A stretch of 64,000 nt of DNA from Hyphomonas sp. (GCF_016125515.1 NZ_WGLO01000011.1:62001-126000); one strand, 5' to 3'; positions 47,052 through 62,735 are shown, counted from the stretch's first letter. Notes: a model not told the origin generated them from the sequence alone. Numbers and translations: made by a program.

Positions 47052-48608
47052 CTAGCGCGGCGCCAAAGGGGGCGGCTGGGTGCTGCCTGCCGGCTCAGGC
47101 GGCGGCGCGGCCGGTGCGCCGACACCCGGCGTGGGCGCGGCTTGCGGAACCGGCGCGGCGGGCGCAACCGCAGGCGTGGACGGCGCCGGAACGACCGGTG
47201 CGAGCGGAGCTGCACCGGGCATCACGCGCAGCGTATCGGCGAGCACAAGCCCCTCCTCCGCCTGCGGATCAACCGGGACGCCGTCGCGGATCACCTCAAA
47301 GTGCAGGTGCGGGCCGGTCGCCTTGCCGGTCTGGCCAATCGCGCCGAGGGTTGCGCCCGGGTTCACGGTATCGCCCGGCTTCACGTTCATCGACTCCAGC
47401 CGTCCAAAACGCAGCGTTGTGTTGCCGGAGGCGACTTCAACGAGATTGCCGAAGCTTTCGGTGAACTCCGCGCGCGTGACGGTTCCGGCAGCAGGCGCGT
47501 AAACCGCCTTGCCCTCTTCTTCGGCGAGATCGACGCCGCCATGCAGCTTCTGCTCGCCGGTGATCGGGTGGATGCGTAGGCCGAAACTGCTCGTGAGTTT
47601 GGCCTTGTCGAGCACGGCATGGCTGTAGACCAGGCCGGACACCGGCAACGCCGAGGCGCCCTTGATCATCATACCCTGCGCGAAGGCTACGGGCGCGGCG
47701 AGCGCCAGCGCAGCGGCAACGGCAAGACCCATGCGGCGCGGGTGGCGGGGCGTTTCGGACAGCAGTTCGGTAAGGCGCATCTTGAGGTTTCCTTCTTTCT
47801 TGAGCACCAGGGCGGCGACGGGGAGCATTGGAACGGGGCGAGCGAGCTGCGCGGCGCGGGTAAGCGCGCGGGCATAGGCTATCCGGTCACCGGTGAAGTT
47901 GGCGGCCACTTCATCGACCACGACCTCGCGCCAGTAATCTAGCCGTTCACGGATCATCCAGGCGAAGGGCGAGAACCAGAACAGGTCCGCCATGGCGCGT
48001 TCGAGGGGGCGGGCCAACAGGTCGCCGCGCTGCTGGTGGACCATTTCATGGACGATGACCTGCTGGGCGTGGTGCGTGTTGATGAGGGCGGCCGGGACGA
48101 AGACGGCGGGGCGCAGGATGCCAGCAAGGAAAGGCGCACCATTGGGGATGACACAGACATCGGGAACGCGCGCGAGACCGAGTGCGTCGGCCCAATGCGA
48201 GACCGGCCGGTCGACCCTCAGGGCGCGCGCCTTGAGCCGTTGCAGGCGCAGCTGGCTGATCGCCCAGAGGCCCAGCCGGAACACCCAGCCGGCCACGAGG
48301 ATCGCGGCAAGCAGGGTCGCAAGGTCCGGCAGGAACGACGCGGCGGCGGGGACCGGTTCAGCGCCGGCATCCGGCTGGATGAAGAGCGGCTCGAGCATCA
48401 CCGTATCGGGCAGCGGCCCGGCAGCGAGCGGCGCAAGGCCGGGCGCCACGAGCGCGGCGGCGAAGGGCGCGGGCATCAGCGCCGCCGCAGCCCGCCAAAT
48501 GGCCTGCGCCTGACGCGGCGACGGACCGAGGCGGCACACAAGGTGCGCGCCCAGCCAGACGGCCGCGCTCCAGGCGAGCGTGAGGAGCACGAGACCGGCG
48601 GGGCTCAT
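47052..48608 (-). CDS. M56 (BlaR1-like) peptidase fused to an M23 (LytM) peptidase domain
   Basis: A 518-residue membrane protein. N-terminal hydrophobic segments, then an M56 domain with VIVHEMVHQQRGDL (HExxH at 187-191) and the downstream Glu region WREVVVDEVAANFTG; a further membrane helix (MGLAVAAALALAAPVAFA, ~res 293-310); then an M23 domain with H356-x3-D360 (LHGGVDLA) and HLHFE (H434-x-H436), so both zinc sites look intact. A Pro/Ala-rich tail ends the protein. It overlaps the BlaI-type repressor by 4 bases, like blaI-blaR1 pairs. A cell-wall-stress sensor is inferred; no beta-lactamase is adjacent. Confidence 0.82.
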   Translation of the reverse strand: MSPAGLVLLTLAWSAAVWLGAHLVCRLGPSPRQAQAIWRAAAALMPAPFAAALVAPGLAPLAAGPLPDTVMLEPLFIQPDAGAEPVPAAASFLPDLATLLAAILVAGWVFRLGLWAISQLRLQRLKARALRVDRPVSHWADALGLARVPDVCVIPNGAPFLAGILRPAVFVPAALINTHHAQQVIVHEMVHQQRGDLLARPLERAMADLFWFSPFAWMIRERLDYWREVVVDEVAANFTGDRIAYARALTRAAQLARPVPMLPVAALVLKKEGNLKMRLTELLSETPRHPRRMGLAVAAALALAAPVAFAQGMMIKGASALPVSGLVYSHAVLDKAKLTSSFGLRIHPITGEQKLHGGVDLAEEEGKAVYAPAAGTVTRAEFTESFGNLVEVASGNTTLRFGRLESMNVKPGDTVNPGATLGAIGQTGKATGPHLHFEVIRDGVPVDPQAEEGLVLADTLRVMPGAAPLAPVVPAPSTPAVAPAAPVPQAAPTPGVGAPAAPPPEPAGSTQPPPLAPR

Positions 48609-48988
48609 GGCACGTCTCCCTTGCGGTCTTCAGCGGCATTAATGATGGCGTCGAGCTCGGCGAGTTCGGCGTCAGACAGGTGCGGACTTTCGGCGAAGAG
48701 CGCCGCCGGGAGCGGGCCATCCATGTCGAGGATGTGGCGCGCCAGATGGCGCACGAGGCCGCCGAGCGTGGCGGTACGGTCGAGGGCGGCCGCGTAGACT
48801 GCGACGCCGTGCACCTCGGCGCGGCTGACCCAGCCCTTCTCTTCCATCCGGGCGATGACCGTGCGTGTGGTGGAGGCTTTCCACCCCTGCCCCGGCCCGA
48901 CCGCGTCATGAACCTCACGCGCACTTTGCGGACCACTGGTCCACAAATGCTTCAGGACGGCCAGTTCGGACGCGTTGGGTTGGGACAT
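48605..48988 (-). CDS. BlaI/MecI/CopY family transcriptional repressor
   Basis: A 127-residue winged-helix repressor. MSQPNASELAVLKHLWTSGP start, QSAREVHDAVG, recognition helix KASTTRTVIARMEEKGWVSR, wing AEVHGVAVYAA, then a C-terminal dimer/cleavage region (LGGLVRHLARHILDM). ATG 48988 is preferred over the TTG two codons earlier. Two palindromes directly upstream are likely its operators. Cotranscribed with the M56-M23 gene, which would inactivate it by proteolysis in the BlaR1 model. Confidence 0.9.
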   Translation of the reverse strand: MSQPNASELAVLKHLWTSGPQSAREVHDAVGPGQGWKASTTRTVIARMEEKGWVSRAEVHGVAVYAAALDRTATLGGLVRHLARHILDMDGPLPAALFAESPHLSDAELAELDAIINAAEDRKGDVP

Positions 48989-48996
48989 GCGCAAGT

Positions 48997-49034
48997 CTCC
49001 GCTATATCTATAGCGGAGTTGCTACATTTGTAGC
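48997..49034. promoter_or_regulatory. two BlaI-type operators
   Basis: CTCCGCTATA-TC-TATAGCGGAG (48997-49018, perfect 10-bp arms) and GCTACA-TT-TGTAGC (49021-49034, perfect 6-bp arms) lie back-to-back upstream of the repressor start. The second has the TACA-N2-TGTA core of BlaI/MecI sites. Auto-repression is the likely function. Confidence 0.7.
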
Positions 49035-49057
49035 GCACTTGAGTCAAGCGTCGCGGT

Positions 49058-50272
49058 TCAAGCGACCGCGCGAGCGAGGGCGCAATGGGACCAGAGCTCG
49101 GACAGGGCGCTCACCAGGTCTTCAATGTCCTGATCGGAATGGACCGGCGACGGCGTGATGCGCAGCCGCTCGGTGCCCTTTGGAACGGTCGGGTAGTTGA
49201 TGGGCTGGACATAGATGCCATGGCGTTCCATCAGCCAGTCCGAGAGCATCTTGCACTTGACCGGATCGCCGACCATGACCGGTACGATATGGCTGGGGTT
49301 CTCGAGGGTCGGAATGCCGATCTGACGCAGCCGAACACGGACCTTTTCGACGCGGTCGCGCTGGCGCTTACGCTCCCAGTCCGACACTTTCAGGTGCTGG
49401 ATCGAGGCACGGGCGCCGGCTGCGATATGCGGCGGAAGCGCCGTGGTGAAGATGAAGCCCGAGGCAAAGCTGCGCACGAAATCGACCAGCGCCTTGGACG
49501 CGGCGATATAGCCGCCCACGACGCCGAAAGCCTTTCCAAGCGTGCCTTCGATCACTGTGAGGCGGTCCATCAGACCTTCGCGCTCAGCGATACCCCCGCC
49601 GCGCGGCCCATAGAGGCCGACCGCATGAACTTCGTCGAGATAGGTCATCGCGCCGCACTCATCGGCAATATCGCAGAACGCTTCGATGGGTGCGATGTCG
49701 CCATCCATCGAATAGACCGATTCAAAGGCGATGAGTTTGGGCGCCGCCGGATCGAGTGATTCGATCTTGCGGCGCAGGTCCTCAGGGTCGTTGTGGCGGA
49801 ACACGACGCACTTGGCGCGGCTGTGGCGGATGCCTTCAATCATGGAGGCGTGATTGAGCGCGTCCGACAGGATGATCAGCCCCGGGATCTTTGCACCGAG
49901 CGTGCCGAGGGCCGCCCAGTTGGACACATAGCCCGACGTAAACAGCAGCGCCGCTTCCTTGTTGTGGAGGTCGGCGAGTTCCTGCTCCAGCAGGACGTGA
50001 TAGTGGTTGGTTCCGGAGATGTTGCGTGTGCCGCCGGCGCCTGCACCGCATTGGTCCATCACCTCATGCATCGCCGCGAGCACGTCAGGATGCTGGCCCA
50101 TGCCCAGATAATCGTTCGAACACCAGACTTTCACATTCTGGACGCCGGAGGGGCCATGGAATGCCGCTTTCGGGAAGGCCCCTTTCTCACGCTCTATATC
50201 GGCGAAGACACGGTAATTGCCCTCTGCCTTGAGTTTCGCGAGTTCGTCTTCGAAGTAGGATTCGAAATTCAT
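49058..50272 (-). CDS. hemA: 5-aminolevulinate synthase HemA
   Basis: PLP enzyme (404 aa) condensing glycine and succinyl-CoA to 5-aminolevulinate, first step of tetrapyrrole synthesis by the Shemin route. [66 protein letters not shown] and the PLP lysine K247 in [14 protein letters not shown]. Last gene of the visible photosynthesis transcription unit, 16 bp after puhE, so it supplies precursor together with the bch genes. Confidence 0.97.
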   Translation of the reverse strand: MNFESYFEDELAKLKAEGNYRVFADIEREKGAFPKAAFHGPSGVQNVKVWCSNDYLGMGQHPDVLAAMHEVMDQCGAGAGGTRNISGTNHYHVLLEQELADLHNKEAALLFTSGYVSNWAALGTLGAKIPGLIILSDALNHASMIEGIRHSRAKCVVFRHNDPEDLRRKIESLDPAAPKLIAFESVYSMDGDIAPIEAFCDIADECGAMTYLDEVHAVGLYGPRGGGIAEREGLMDRLTVIEGTLGKAFGVVGGYIAASKALVDFVRSFASGFIFTTALPPHIAAGARASIQHLKVSDWERKRQRDRVEKVRVRLRQIGIPTLENPSHIVPVMVGDPVKCKMLSDWLMERHGIYVQPINYPTVPKGTERLRITPSPVHSDQDIEDLVSALSELWSHCALARAVA

Positions 50273-50288
50273 CTTGTAGGCCCTCCAG

Positions 50289-51077
50289 TCAGTCCATTTT
50301 TTGTTGGGTTGTTGCAGTCCGGACGGGCTTCATTGCCCAGCCCCAAAGAGACGGATCGCGAACGGGCAGCACGAGCACCCAATGCTCGATGACGGCCAGG
50401 ATGGCGATGGCGGTGAGGAGAAGGAAGCCGGCGAAGGCATGGCTTCCGGGTGCATGGCTGAACGCGGTGAGTGCGAGCAGAGCCGAGACGGTGGTGATGG
50501 CGATCAGCGCGGCGGCAAACAGGCTGCCGGGCGCGCGCCGCGAGAAATAGGTTTTCATGTAATCGAGGTGGCGCGGCATGAATTGGTCGACCAGATTCGG
50601 CGCCCCGGTGAAGACAACCAGCTTCGCGCTGATGCGCATGCCCCAGAGGATCAGGAAGGTCCACAAGGCGAACTGGTTGGCCGCGCCCCAGCTGAGCCAA
50701 ACAAGGATTGCTGCGTGCGCGATGATAGCGAGTTCATGGTGAAGCACAGCCGCAAGGCCGGCGCGGAAGCGCGGCCAACCGGCCAGACCATCCGGACACG
50801 GACTGCGCGATGGGCCGGTGATGAAGCCCGTCAGGAACATCACTTCGTGCCAGGCCCAGAGCGCGAGCCCTGTGGCGAAGCCTGCATAGGCCGCCGGGAC
50901 GCTGGTTTCGCCGCGCAAGCTGACAAGCATCACTGTGGCGCCAACGAGCACGAAAGTCGCGCCCAGCGCCGTCCACTTGAACGTCGCGCGCGGACGGCCG
51001 ATGAGCCAGAATATTGCCCCCGTGCTCAGCCACCAGGTGAGCGCTGCAAAGACGATGGGGGCGGCGTAAGCGGTCAT
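50289..51077 (-). CDS. puhE: photosynthetic complex assembly protein PuhE
   Basis: A 262-residue polytopic inner-membrane protein of the PuhE (DUF3623) family, found only in purple-bacterial PGCs and affecting reaction-centre/bacteriochlorophyll levels. Several hydrophobic helices: [69 protein letters not shown] and [23 protein letters not shown] 51077 with GGAAGGAAAG upstream. Sits between acsF and hemA, the conserved position. Confidence 0.9.
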   Translation of the reverse strand: MTAYAAPIVFAALTWWLSTGAIFWLIGRPRATFKWTALGATFVLVGATVMLVSLRGETSVPAAYAGFATGLALWAWHEVMFLTGFITGPSRSPCPDGLAGWPRFRAGLAAVLHHELAIIAHAAILVWLSWGAANQFALWTFLILWGMRISAKLVVFTGAPNLVDQFMPRHLDYMKTYFSRRAPGSLFAAALIAITTVSALLALTAFSHAPGSHAFAGFLLLTAIAILAVIEHWVLVLPVRDPSLWGWAMKPVRTATTQQKMD

Positions 51078-51096
51078 TCGGCGGGTCTTTCCTTCC

Positions 51097-52185
51097 CTAC
51101 CAGGCCGGCTGGAGCCGGACCTTGGCTGGCAATTTGTTCTTCCGCACGGGGAGGAAGTACAGCTGCAGGAAGGCGAGGCCGTTGGACAGGACAAGCGCCT
51201 TTTTGCGCAGCCAGGAGAGCGGATCCTTGCCCTGGATCGCTTCCATCTTGTCGGTGTTCTGACGGATCCGCTCCAGACCCGTGCGGAAGGCGGGGGCGCT
51301 GATTTCAAGCTCGACCGGATAGACCTGACGGGCGATCTCGTTGGTCACGCGGAAGACTTCATAGTCGTAATCTGTCGGATCGACGCCGAGCGCCGCGTGG
51401 AAGGCCGGACGACGATGGTCGCGCACATACATCGTGGCATAGACCGCCAGCAGGAAGAAGCGGATCCAGTACTTGTTGCCGCCTTCAAGCAGGTGCGGAT
51501 TTGCACGCAGGATCATGGCGAAAGCCTCGCCGTGCCGGAACTCGTCATTGCACCACTGTTCGAACCATTTGAAGATCGGATGGAAGCGGAACTCGGGGTG
51601 TTTTTCGAGCTGACGGAAGATCGTGATGTAGCGGGCGTAGCCGATCTTCTCGGACAGGTAGACTGAGTACCAGATGTATTTGGGCTTGAAGAAGGTATAC
51701 TTCTTCTTGCGTGTCAGAAATCCGAGATCGACGCCGATCCCGAAATCCTTCAGCACGAAGTTGATGAAGCCGGCATGGCGGGCTTCGTCGCGCGCCATCA
51801 GGCGGAACAGAGCCTTCATATCCGGGTTTTCGACCTGCCGCGTGATCTCGCGGTAAAGCACGCAGCCCGAAAATTCGGACGTCAGCGAGCTGACGAGAAA
51901 ATCCACGAACTCCGTGCGCAGCTCCGGCGACAACTTGCCGAGAATGTTGTCGAATTCGGCGGTGCGTTTGAAGTGGTTGCGATTGGGATCCGACTCCATT
52001 TCGGCGATCAGCGTATCCCACTCATCCCGCACACCGGAAACATCGACCTTGTCGACCTCGGCGAAATCCGTCGTGTAGAAACGCGGCGAGAGCATCGTCT
52101 CCTGCATGGCGATCTGGTTCGTGTCGAAGGCCGGCGGCGCTTCGAGTACGCGCATTTCTTCGTCCGTGAGCGTTGCAATCGTCAT
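51097..52185 (-). CDS. acsF: aerobic Mg-protoporphyrin IX monomethyl ester cyclase AcsF
   Basis: Oxygen-dependent diiron cyclase (362 aa) that forms the fifth ring of bacteriochlorophyll. ExxH motifs: [17 protein letters not shown] and [37 protein letters not shown] and [20 protein letters not shown] are typical. The enzyme needs O2, so ring E closure here is aerobic; no bchE is in view. Three bases after the small puh-linked gene, 19 before puhE. Confidence 0.96.
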   Translation of the reverse strand: MTIATLTDEEMRVLEAPPAFDTNQIAMQETMLSPRFYTTDFAEVDKVDVSGVRDEWDTLIAEMESDPNRNHFKRTAEFDNILGKLSPELRTEFVDFLVSSLTSEFSGCVLYREITRQVENPDMKALFRLMARDEARHAGFINFVLKDFGIGVDLGFLTRKKKYTFFKPKYIWYSVYLSEKIGYARYITIFRQLEKHPEFRFHPIFKWFEQWCNDEFRHGEAFAMILRANPHLLEGGNKYWIRFFLLAVYATMYVRDHRRPAFHAALGVDPTDYDYEVFRVTNEIARQVYPVELEISAPAFRTGLERIRQNTDKMEAIQGKDPLSWLRKKALVLSNGLAFLQLYFLPVRKNKLPAKVRLQPAW

Positions 52186-52188
52186 GGC

Positions 52189-52473
52189 TCAGATCCTTCC
52201 ATCCGTAAAACTCACTTCGTAGAGTTCGGTGAGTTCAAACATCGACTGAAGACGCACGAGCGCCTTCTCGAAAATGTTCGCGCGCGTCACAGTCGCTTCC
52301 CGGCGCAGCACAAGGCTTCGGCCGAAGGGAACGCTGACCGGCGCGCCATGGACGAGCACCTTGTCACCGATGCCGGGCTTGATGCCGCCATCGAGCTCGA
52401 CATGCGCTTCAAGCGATTCGTAGGTGTGCTCGACACGGATGGTGCATGGAATGGTGAAACAGCGCGCGGTCAT
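52189..52473 (-). CDS. conserved small PGC protein between puhC and acsF
   Basis: A 94-residue protein (MTARCFTIPCTIRVEHTYES...) with no named domain: beta-rich start, DKVLVHGAPVSVPFGRSLVL and a C-terminal FELTELYEVSF. A small gene at this position is a recurring feature of the puhABC-hyp-acsF-puhE-hemA arm of alphaproteobacterial PGCs, implying a role in pigment or reaction-centre assembly. ATG 52473 overlaps the puhC stop by 4 bases. Confidence 0.75.
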   Translation of the reverse strand: MTARCFTIPCTIRVEHTYESLEAHVELDGGIKPGIGDKVLVHGAPVSVPFGRSLVLRREATVTRANIFEKALVRLQSMFELTELYEVSFTDGRI

Positions 52474-52952
52474 TGTGCGGCCCCTTTGGCGTCTTCGAAC
52501 AGGTTGGCAAACTGGCCGGCATTGTCGCCGCCGAAGGCATCGAGGCTGACCCATTCGCCGGTAGCCGGATCCTCGAGGATCAGTTTGTCATTGGCGGTGC
52601 GATGCAGGATGAAGGCGGGTTCCGCGCCGATGCCCATGCCTTTGCGTGTGACAGCAAGAGAGCGCATCGATGTGCGCACGAATCCGCCGGTTTCCGGCGC
52701 CCAGGCATGCACAATGGCGCCCGTGTCCGGTGAGCGCGCGATGACGCTTCCGTCTGCGCCGTCTTCGAAGACCAGCGGAAGGGCCGCGACGGAGAGCGAG
52801 CGCCAGTCGGTCACGTGCCCTGCCCCACTGAGCCGGGTTGCCCCGACGCCGATCACCGCGAGAAGGATCAGCGCGCCGCACGCCATCAGCAAGCCGCGCG
52901 GCGGATGCAGATCGTGGCTGTGTGCCGGGTTCGGAATAGGCGCGTGGGTCAT
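52470..52952 (-). CDS. puhC: photosynthetic complex assembly protein PuhC
   Basis: A 160-residue bitopic protein. One membrane helix (GLLMACGALILLAVIGVGAT, ~res 20-39) and a periplasmic domain with TDWRSLSVAALPLVFEDGAD, GSVIARSPDTGAIVHAW and FVRTSMRSLAVTRKGMGI. PuhC is needed for normal RC-LH1 assembly in Rhodobacter. 11 bp after puhB; overlaps the next small gene by 4 bases. Confidence 0.88.
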   Translation of the reverse strand: MTHAPIPNPAHSHDLHPPRGLLMACGALILLAVIGVGATRLSGAGHVTDWRSLSVAALPLVFEDGADGSVIARSPDTGAIVHAWAPETGGFVRTSMRSLAVTRKGMGIGAEPAFILHRTANDKLILEDPATGEWVSLDAFGGDNAGQFANLFEDAKGAAQ

Positions 52953-52963
52953 GACAGGCTTCC

Positions 52964-53641
52964 TCAGGAGGCTCGGGCTGCGAGACCGGGCGATGGAACA
53001 GCCGCCGGCGCCGGCTTCGGCTGAGGCGCAAGGGCGACCCGTGCTGGTGCGTGCGCGGAGATGGCCGAGGCAAGCGTGCGGGCAACCGACTGAACGCTGG
53101 ACAGGCCGCGCAGCATCGGCTGCGGCCGGCTGAACTTCATCGGGCGCACATGTGGCCAGAGCTTGATGAAGCCGAGCCCTCCGGTCGAATTCAGCGCCAG
53201 GACGATATCGCCTTTGCCTTGTCCGTAGCTGCGCAGGTCTGCCGAAACGATCTGCTCGAAGGGCAAGTTGACGTATTTCCGGATGGCGACGCCGTAGCGC
53301 ATCACAATCCGCTTGCTGGTGATCGAGTAGACCGTCGAACGGGCCATCAACCAGGCGACGAGGCCGATGAGGCCGACACCTGCCGCGGCGCCGAGGCCCG
53401 AATTGAGCGCAACCCGTGTCATCTCGGTCGTGGAGGCGCCCGCGGTTTCCAGATTGGCGAGCCGCCAGGTCGTAGCGAGCAGGAAATAGACCAGCACGAA
53501 CCGGATGTGGAAGGCGTGGATCACAAAGGCGAGCGGCCCGGGGCTTCCCTGCCAGAGAAGCTGTTCGCCCTCCGGCAGTGACTGGGGCAAGCCCCGCACG
53601 GGCTCGCCCCCGCCCTCTTCTTCGTCGTGGAGCTTGATCAC
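52964..53641 (-). CDS. puhB: photosynthetic complex assembly protein PuhB
   Basis: A 225-residue membrane protein with a bacterial PH-like (DUF304) domain. N-terminal LPEGEQLLWQGSPGPLAFVIH, two helices (RFVLVYFLLATTWRLANL, GLGAAAGVGLIGLVAWLMA), then YSITSKRIVMRYGVAIRKYV and GKGDIVLALNSTGGLGFIKL. The Ala/Pro-rich tail varies. In Rhodobacter PuhB assists reaction-centre assembly. Overlaps puhA stop by 4 bases. Confidence 0.92.
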   Translation of the reverse strand: MIKLHDEEEGGGEPVRGLPQSLPEGEQLLWQGSPGPLAFVIHAFHIRFVLVYFLLATTWRLANLETAGASTTEMTRVALNSGLGAAAGVGLIGLVAWLMARSTVYSITSKRIVMRYGVAIRKYVNLPFEQIVSADLRSYGQGKGDIVLALNSTGGLGFIKLWPHVRPMKFSRPQPMLRGLSSVQSVARTLASAISAHAPARVALAPQPKPAPAAVPSPGLAARAS

Positions 53642-54414
53642 AGCCAGGGCTCCTGACGCTGCGGCGTGGCGTAGAGCGTGCCGCCGCCATAATAGCCGCT
53701 GATCATGTCTTCCTCGAGCCGCGTGACACGATCCGGCGACTTGGTGCGCGGAACGCCGGCAAAATGGGACGCCTTGATGGCGTCCACTTCGACCCGCTTG
53801 CGGGTTCTGGAGACATTAGAGAACGGAACCGGCAGAAGCACGTGCTCGCCGGTGCCTTCGAGCTTGACTTCGAGATAGCGGATGATTGCCTCGGACCGGT
53901 CGACCCAGAGGTCTGTCACCGTGCCGGCCACCATCCGGTCCAGCCCGACAACCGGCAATCCGCGCGGATCGAGGTCTTTCTCTGAAACGGTATAGTCCGG
54001 GTGAAGACGATAAGGCGCGATCCGGTCGGTGCCATCCCAGTTCAGGTCCGGCACATCATCGCGCATCGCGTAGGAGGCTGGACCAACGCCGTCTTTCATC
54101 GGATCACCGCTTGGAACGAAGGGCGAGCCGGCCCAGGGCGCCGTGCGATTGAGGGCATGCTCGCGCGTATCGGCCTTGCCATACGTCATCTCGATCGTGC
54201 CGCGGCCGTTCGGCAGGTTGTAGGATTTCTTCGGCGGGAAGAAGACGAGCGCCGGCGCTTCCGTGCGTCCGCTCGGATCCTCCTCAAGGGGGTATCCCTC
54301 CCGCATTCCTTCGCGCTGCAGGTAATAGATCAGCCAAAGGAAGAAGATGGTGAACGCCCAAAGGCAAACGTCCACGAGGTCTACTCCGTTGACGAACTCT
54401 CCACTGAAAATCAT
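53638..54414 (-). CDS. puhA: reaction-centre H subunit PuhA
   Basis: The H subunit (258 aa) caps the type-2 reaction centre on the cytoplasmic side. One N-terminal helix (GVDLVDVCLWAFTIFFLWLIYYLQ), then YPLEEDPSGR, the cytoplasmic PRC-barrel region (PVVGLDRMVAGTVTDLWVDR, SEAIIRYLEVKLEG, HVLLPVPFSNV) and ending DMISGYYGGGTLYATPQRQE. TAGGAG upstream of ATG 54414 in a 23-bp gap after lhaA. Confidence 0.96.
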   Translation of the reverse strand: MIFSGEFVNGVDLVDVCLWAFTIFFLWLIYYLQREGMREGYPLEEDPSGRTEAPALVFFPPKKSYNLPNGRGTIEMTYGKADTREHALNRTAPWAGSPFVPSGDPMKDGVGPASYAMRDDVPDLNWDGTDRIAPYRLHPDYTVSEKDLDPRGLPVVGLDRMVAGTVTDLWVDRSEAIIRYLEVKLEGTGEHVLLPVPFSNVSRTRKRVEVDAIKASHFAGVPRTKSPDRVTRLEEDMISGYYGGGTLYATPQRQEPWL

Positions 54415-54437
54415 GACCGTTCTCCTACGGTGGCGTA

Positions 54438-55867
54438 TCAGCCGGGGTATGCTGCCAGGCCGAACTTGGTGGATGGGGATTTGGGTGGTGCACTGGCGTG
54501 GCGGGCAAGCGGCCCGATCACGACCAGGGTGGTGAAAAGCAACAGAATTTCGATGTGATAGACCGCGCCGTAACCGGAGGCCGGTCCGGTCATTGCGGGA
54601 CCCAGCTGGCCGCTTTCGCCCAGCGTTGAAACGATGTCACGCAGCGCGCCGCCAAACGCGACCGCAACACCGGTGGCCGTGGCGGTGACAGAGCCCCAGG
54701 CGCCGAGCGCGATGCCGCTGTCATGTTCGCGGGCGATGGTCATTACGGCGGTCAAGGTGCCGACCGAAAACAGGCCCGCGCCGAAGCCGATGAGGAACGC
54801 GCCCAACAGGAAGGCGGCCATGGATCCCGCGGGATTGGCAAAGACGACAAGCGCGAATGCGAAGGCGCCAGCGACAGCGCCTGTGCCGGCGAGCCGATGC
54901 GGTTCGCCGCCATCGGACAAGCGGCTGGAACAATAGGCAAATCCCAGCAGCGAGCCAAACGCTGACAATGCGGTGAGGCGCGTGGTGCCGGCGACACTCA
55001 TGCCGAGCACCTCGGCGCCATAGGGTTCGAGCAGGACATCCTGCATGCTGAAGGCGGCCGCCCCAAGTCCTGACGCGATCAGCAGACGGACCGTGCCGCG
55101 ATCCTGCATCAGGCGGGACAGGGTTTCGCGGAAGCCGGGCGCTTCACGATCTGCGCGCGTGGCAGCGGGATTGCGGGCCTCCTGCTTCCAGAGTGCGATG
55201 ACGTTGAGCAGCATCGTGATAACCGCTGCGCCCTGGATGACCTGGATCAGCGTGAGTGTCGTGAAGTCCTGGAGCAGCGCGCCGAACAGCAGCGAGCTGA
55301 CGAACATGCCGCCCAACAGCATGACGTAGAGGAGCACAACCACGCGCGGCCGCGTATCATCGGTCGCAAGATCGCTGGCAAGCGCGAGGCCTGCCGTCTG
55401 TGTGGTGTGGATACCGGCGCCCACAAGCAGGAAGGCGGCGGCAGCCCCCGCCTGCCCGACCCAAGCCGGGGCGTTTGAATCCCCGGCGAGAAGGATCAGA
55501 GCGAACGGCATCAGAGCGAGGCCGCCGAACTGGAACATCGAACCGAACCAGATGTAGGGCACGCGGCGCCATCCGAGGACGGACTTATGGGTATCCGACT
55601 TGTGGCCGATCAGGGCGCGCAGCGGCGCGAACACGAGCGGCAGCGCGACCATCAGTGCGACGAGCCAGGCCGGCACGCCGAGTTCGACGATCATCACCCG
55701 GTTGAGTGTGCCGGTCAGCAGCACCATCGCCATGCCGACAGAGACCTGGAACAGCGAAAGCCGTAGCAGACGGCCGAGGGGGAGCTGCGCACTTGCCGCG
55801 TCGGCGAACGGCAGGAACCGGGTCCCCACCGCCATCCAGACTTCTGCAAAGGTGCGCCGCTCAGGGG

Positions 55868-55871
<4 letters not shown>
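54438..55871 (-). CDS. lhaA: light-harvesting complex assembly protein LhaA (PucC family)
   Basis: A 477-residue MFS-like membrane protein of the LhaA/PucC group that supports light-harvesting 1 assembly. About 12 hydrophobic segments. Family features: RLSLFQVSVGMAMVLLTGTL, NRVMIVELGVPAWLVALMVA, FAPLRALIGHKSDTHKSVLG and RRVPYIWFGSMFQFGGLALM. Starts in a 4-base overlap with bchM. Position between bchM and puhA is standard. Confidence 0.93.
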
Positions 55872-61182
<5,311 letters not shown>

Positions 61183-61193
<11 letters not shown>

Positions 61194-62735
61194 AACTCGC
61201 CTTTGCGTCGTAGAGTGTCTCGAGCGTGATGGTCTCAAGATGCTTGTCGCGGGCAAAGGCTTCCGTGTTGCGCTTGGCCTTGCCCCGCACAAAGAAGGGG
61301 ATCTTCCTCAATTCGTTTTCTGCTTCCGGCGCCCAGTGCACGATGGCGATTGCGCCCTCCCCTGCATCAACAGCAGCGGTCCCGATCTCAGCTGCCTTGT
61401 CGGCGGCGCCGTGTCCGCCGAGGTGCGAAGCGCCAGCCGAATCGTTGAATTCGAAATCATCGCGGAACATGCCGAGCAAGTGCTCTTCGAGCCCCATCAG
61501 CAGCGGGTGAACCCAGGTGTCGAACAGGACGTTGGCACCCTCGAACCCCATCTGCGGCGCATAGCGCGCCGGGAAGTCCTGAACATGGACCGGCGCAGAG
61601 ATGACGGCGCAGGGAATGCCGAGACGCTTCGCAATGTGGCGTTCCATCTGCGTGCCGAGAATCAGTTCGGGCTGCAGGCGGGCGATGGCGGCCTCGACTT
61701 CGAGATAGTCTTCGGTGATCAACGCTTCGAGTCCGAGCGCGGATGCGGCTTCGCGCACGGGCCGGGCGAATTCGCGGTTGTAGCAACCCAGCCCCACAAC
61801 CTCGAAAGCCAGCTCGTCGCTGGCAACCCGGGCGGCCGCGAGCGCGTGCGTTCCGTCGCCGAAAATGAACACGCGCTTGCCAGTGAGATAGTTCGAATCC
61901 ACCGAGCGCGACCACCAGGGCAGATTGCTCGCGAAGGCCGAGAGATCGGGAATTTCGATTCCGGCAAGGCTGCAGACTTCAGCAATGAAATCCTGGGTCG
62001 CGCCGACGCCGATCGGGACCGTCCGGGTGTAGGGCTGGCCGAACTCCTTTTCGAGGAACCGGGCCGCAACGTCAGCAATCTCCGGATAGAGCACAACATT
62101 GAAGTCAGCCGCCGGCAGGCGGACGAGGTCTGCGGGCGTTGCACCCATCGGCGCAATTACATTGATGTCGATGCCGAGCTGGAACAGGAGACCGGTGATC
62201 TCGCGGACATCGTCGCGGTGGCGAAAGCCGAGCGCTGTCGGGCCAAGCACATTGCAGGTCGGACGGACAAGCCGGCTTGCGCCGGGCTTCGGCTGTTCGG
62301 TCGCAAGGCCGCGCACGAGTCGGTAGAAGGTCTCCGATGCCCCCCAGTTTTCCTTCTTCGAGTAAGATGGCAGCTCAAGCGCAATCACCGGAACCGGCAG
62401 GTCGAGTGCCTTCGTCAGGCCGCCCGGATCATCCTGGATCAATTCGGCTGTGCAGGAGGCGCCGACCATCATGGCCTGAGGCTGGAAGCGCTCGTACGCA
62501 TCCCGCGCCGCACGCTTGAAGATCTCGGCCGTGTCGTAGCCGAGGTCGCGGGCTTCGAAAGTTGTGTAGGTCACCGGCGGCCGCTTGCCGCGGCGCTCGA
62601 TCATCGTGAACAGAAGGTCGGCGTACGTATCACCCTGCGGCGCATGGAGTACGTAGTGGAGCCCTTCCATTGCCGTCGCGATCCGCATCGCGCCGACATG
62701 CGGGGGGCCCTCATATGTCCAGACCGTGAGTTGCA

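Noticed and set aside
54415-54437. Possible PpsR/CrtJ site (TGT-N12-ACA) in the gap before puhA
   Set aside because: The 23-bp gap holds only a ribosome site; no TGT-N12-ACA pair was seen there, and the other gaps in the unit are too short to judge.
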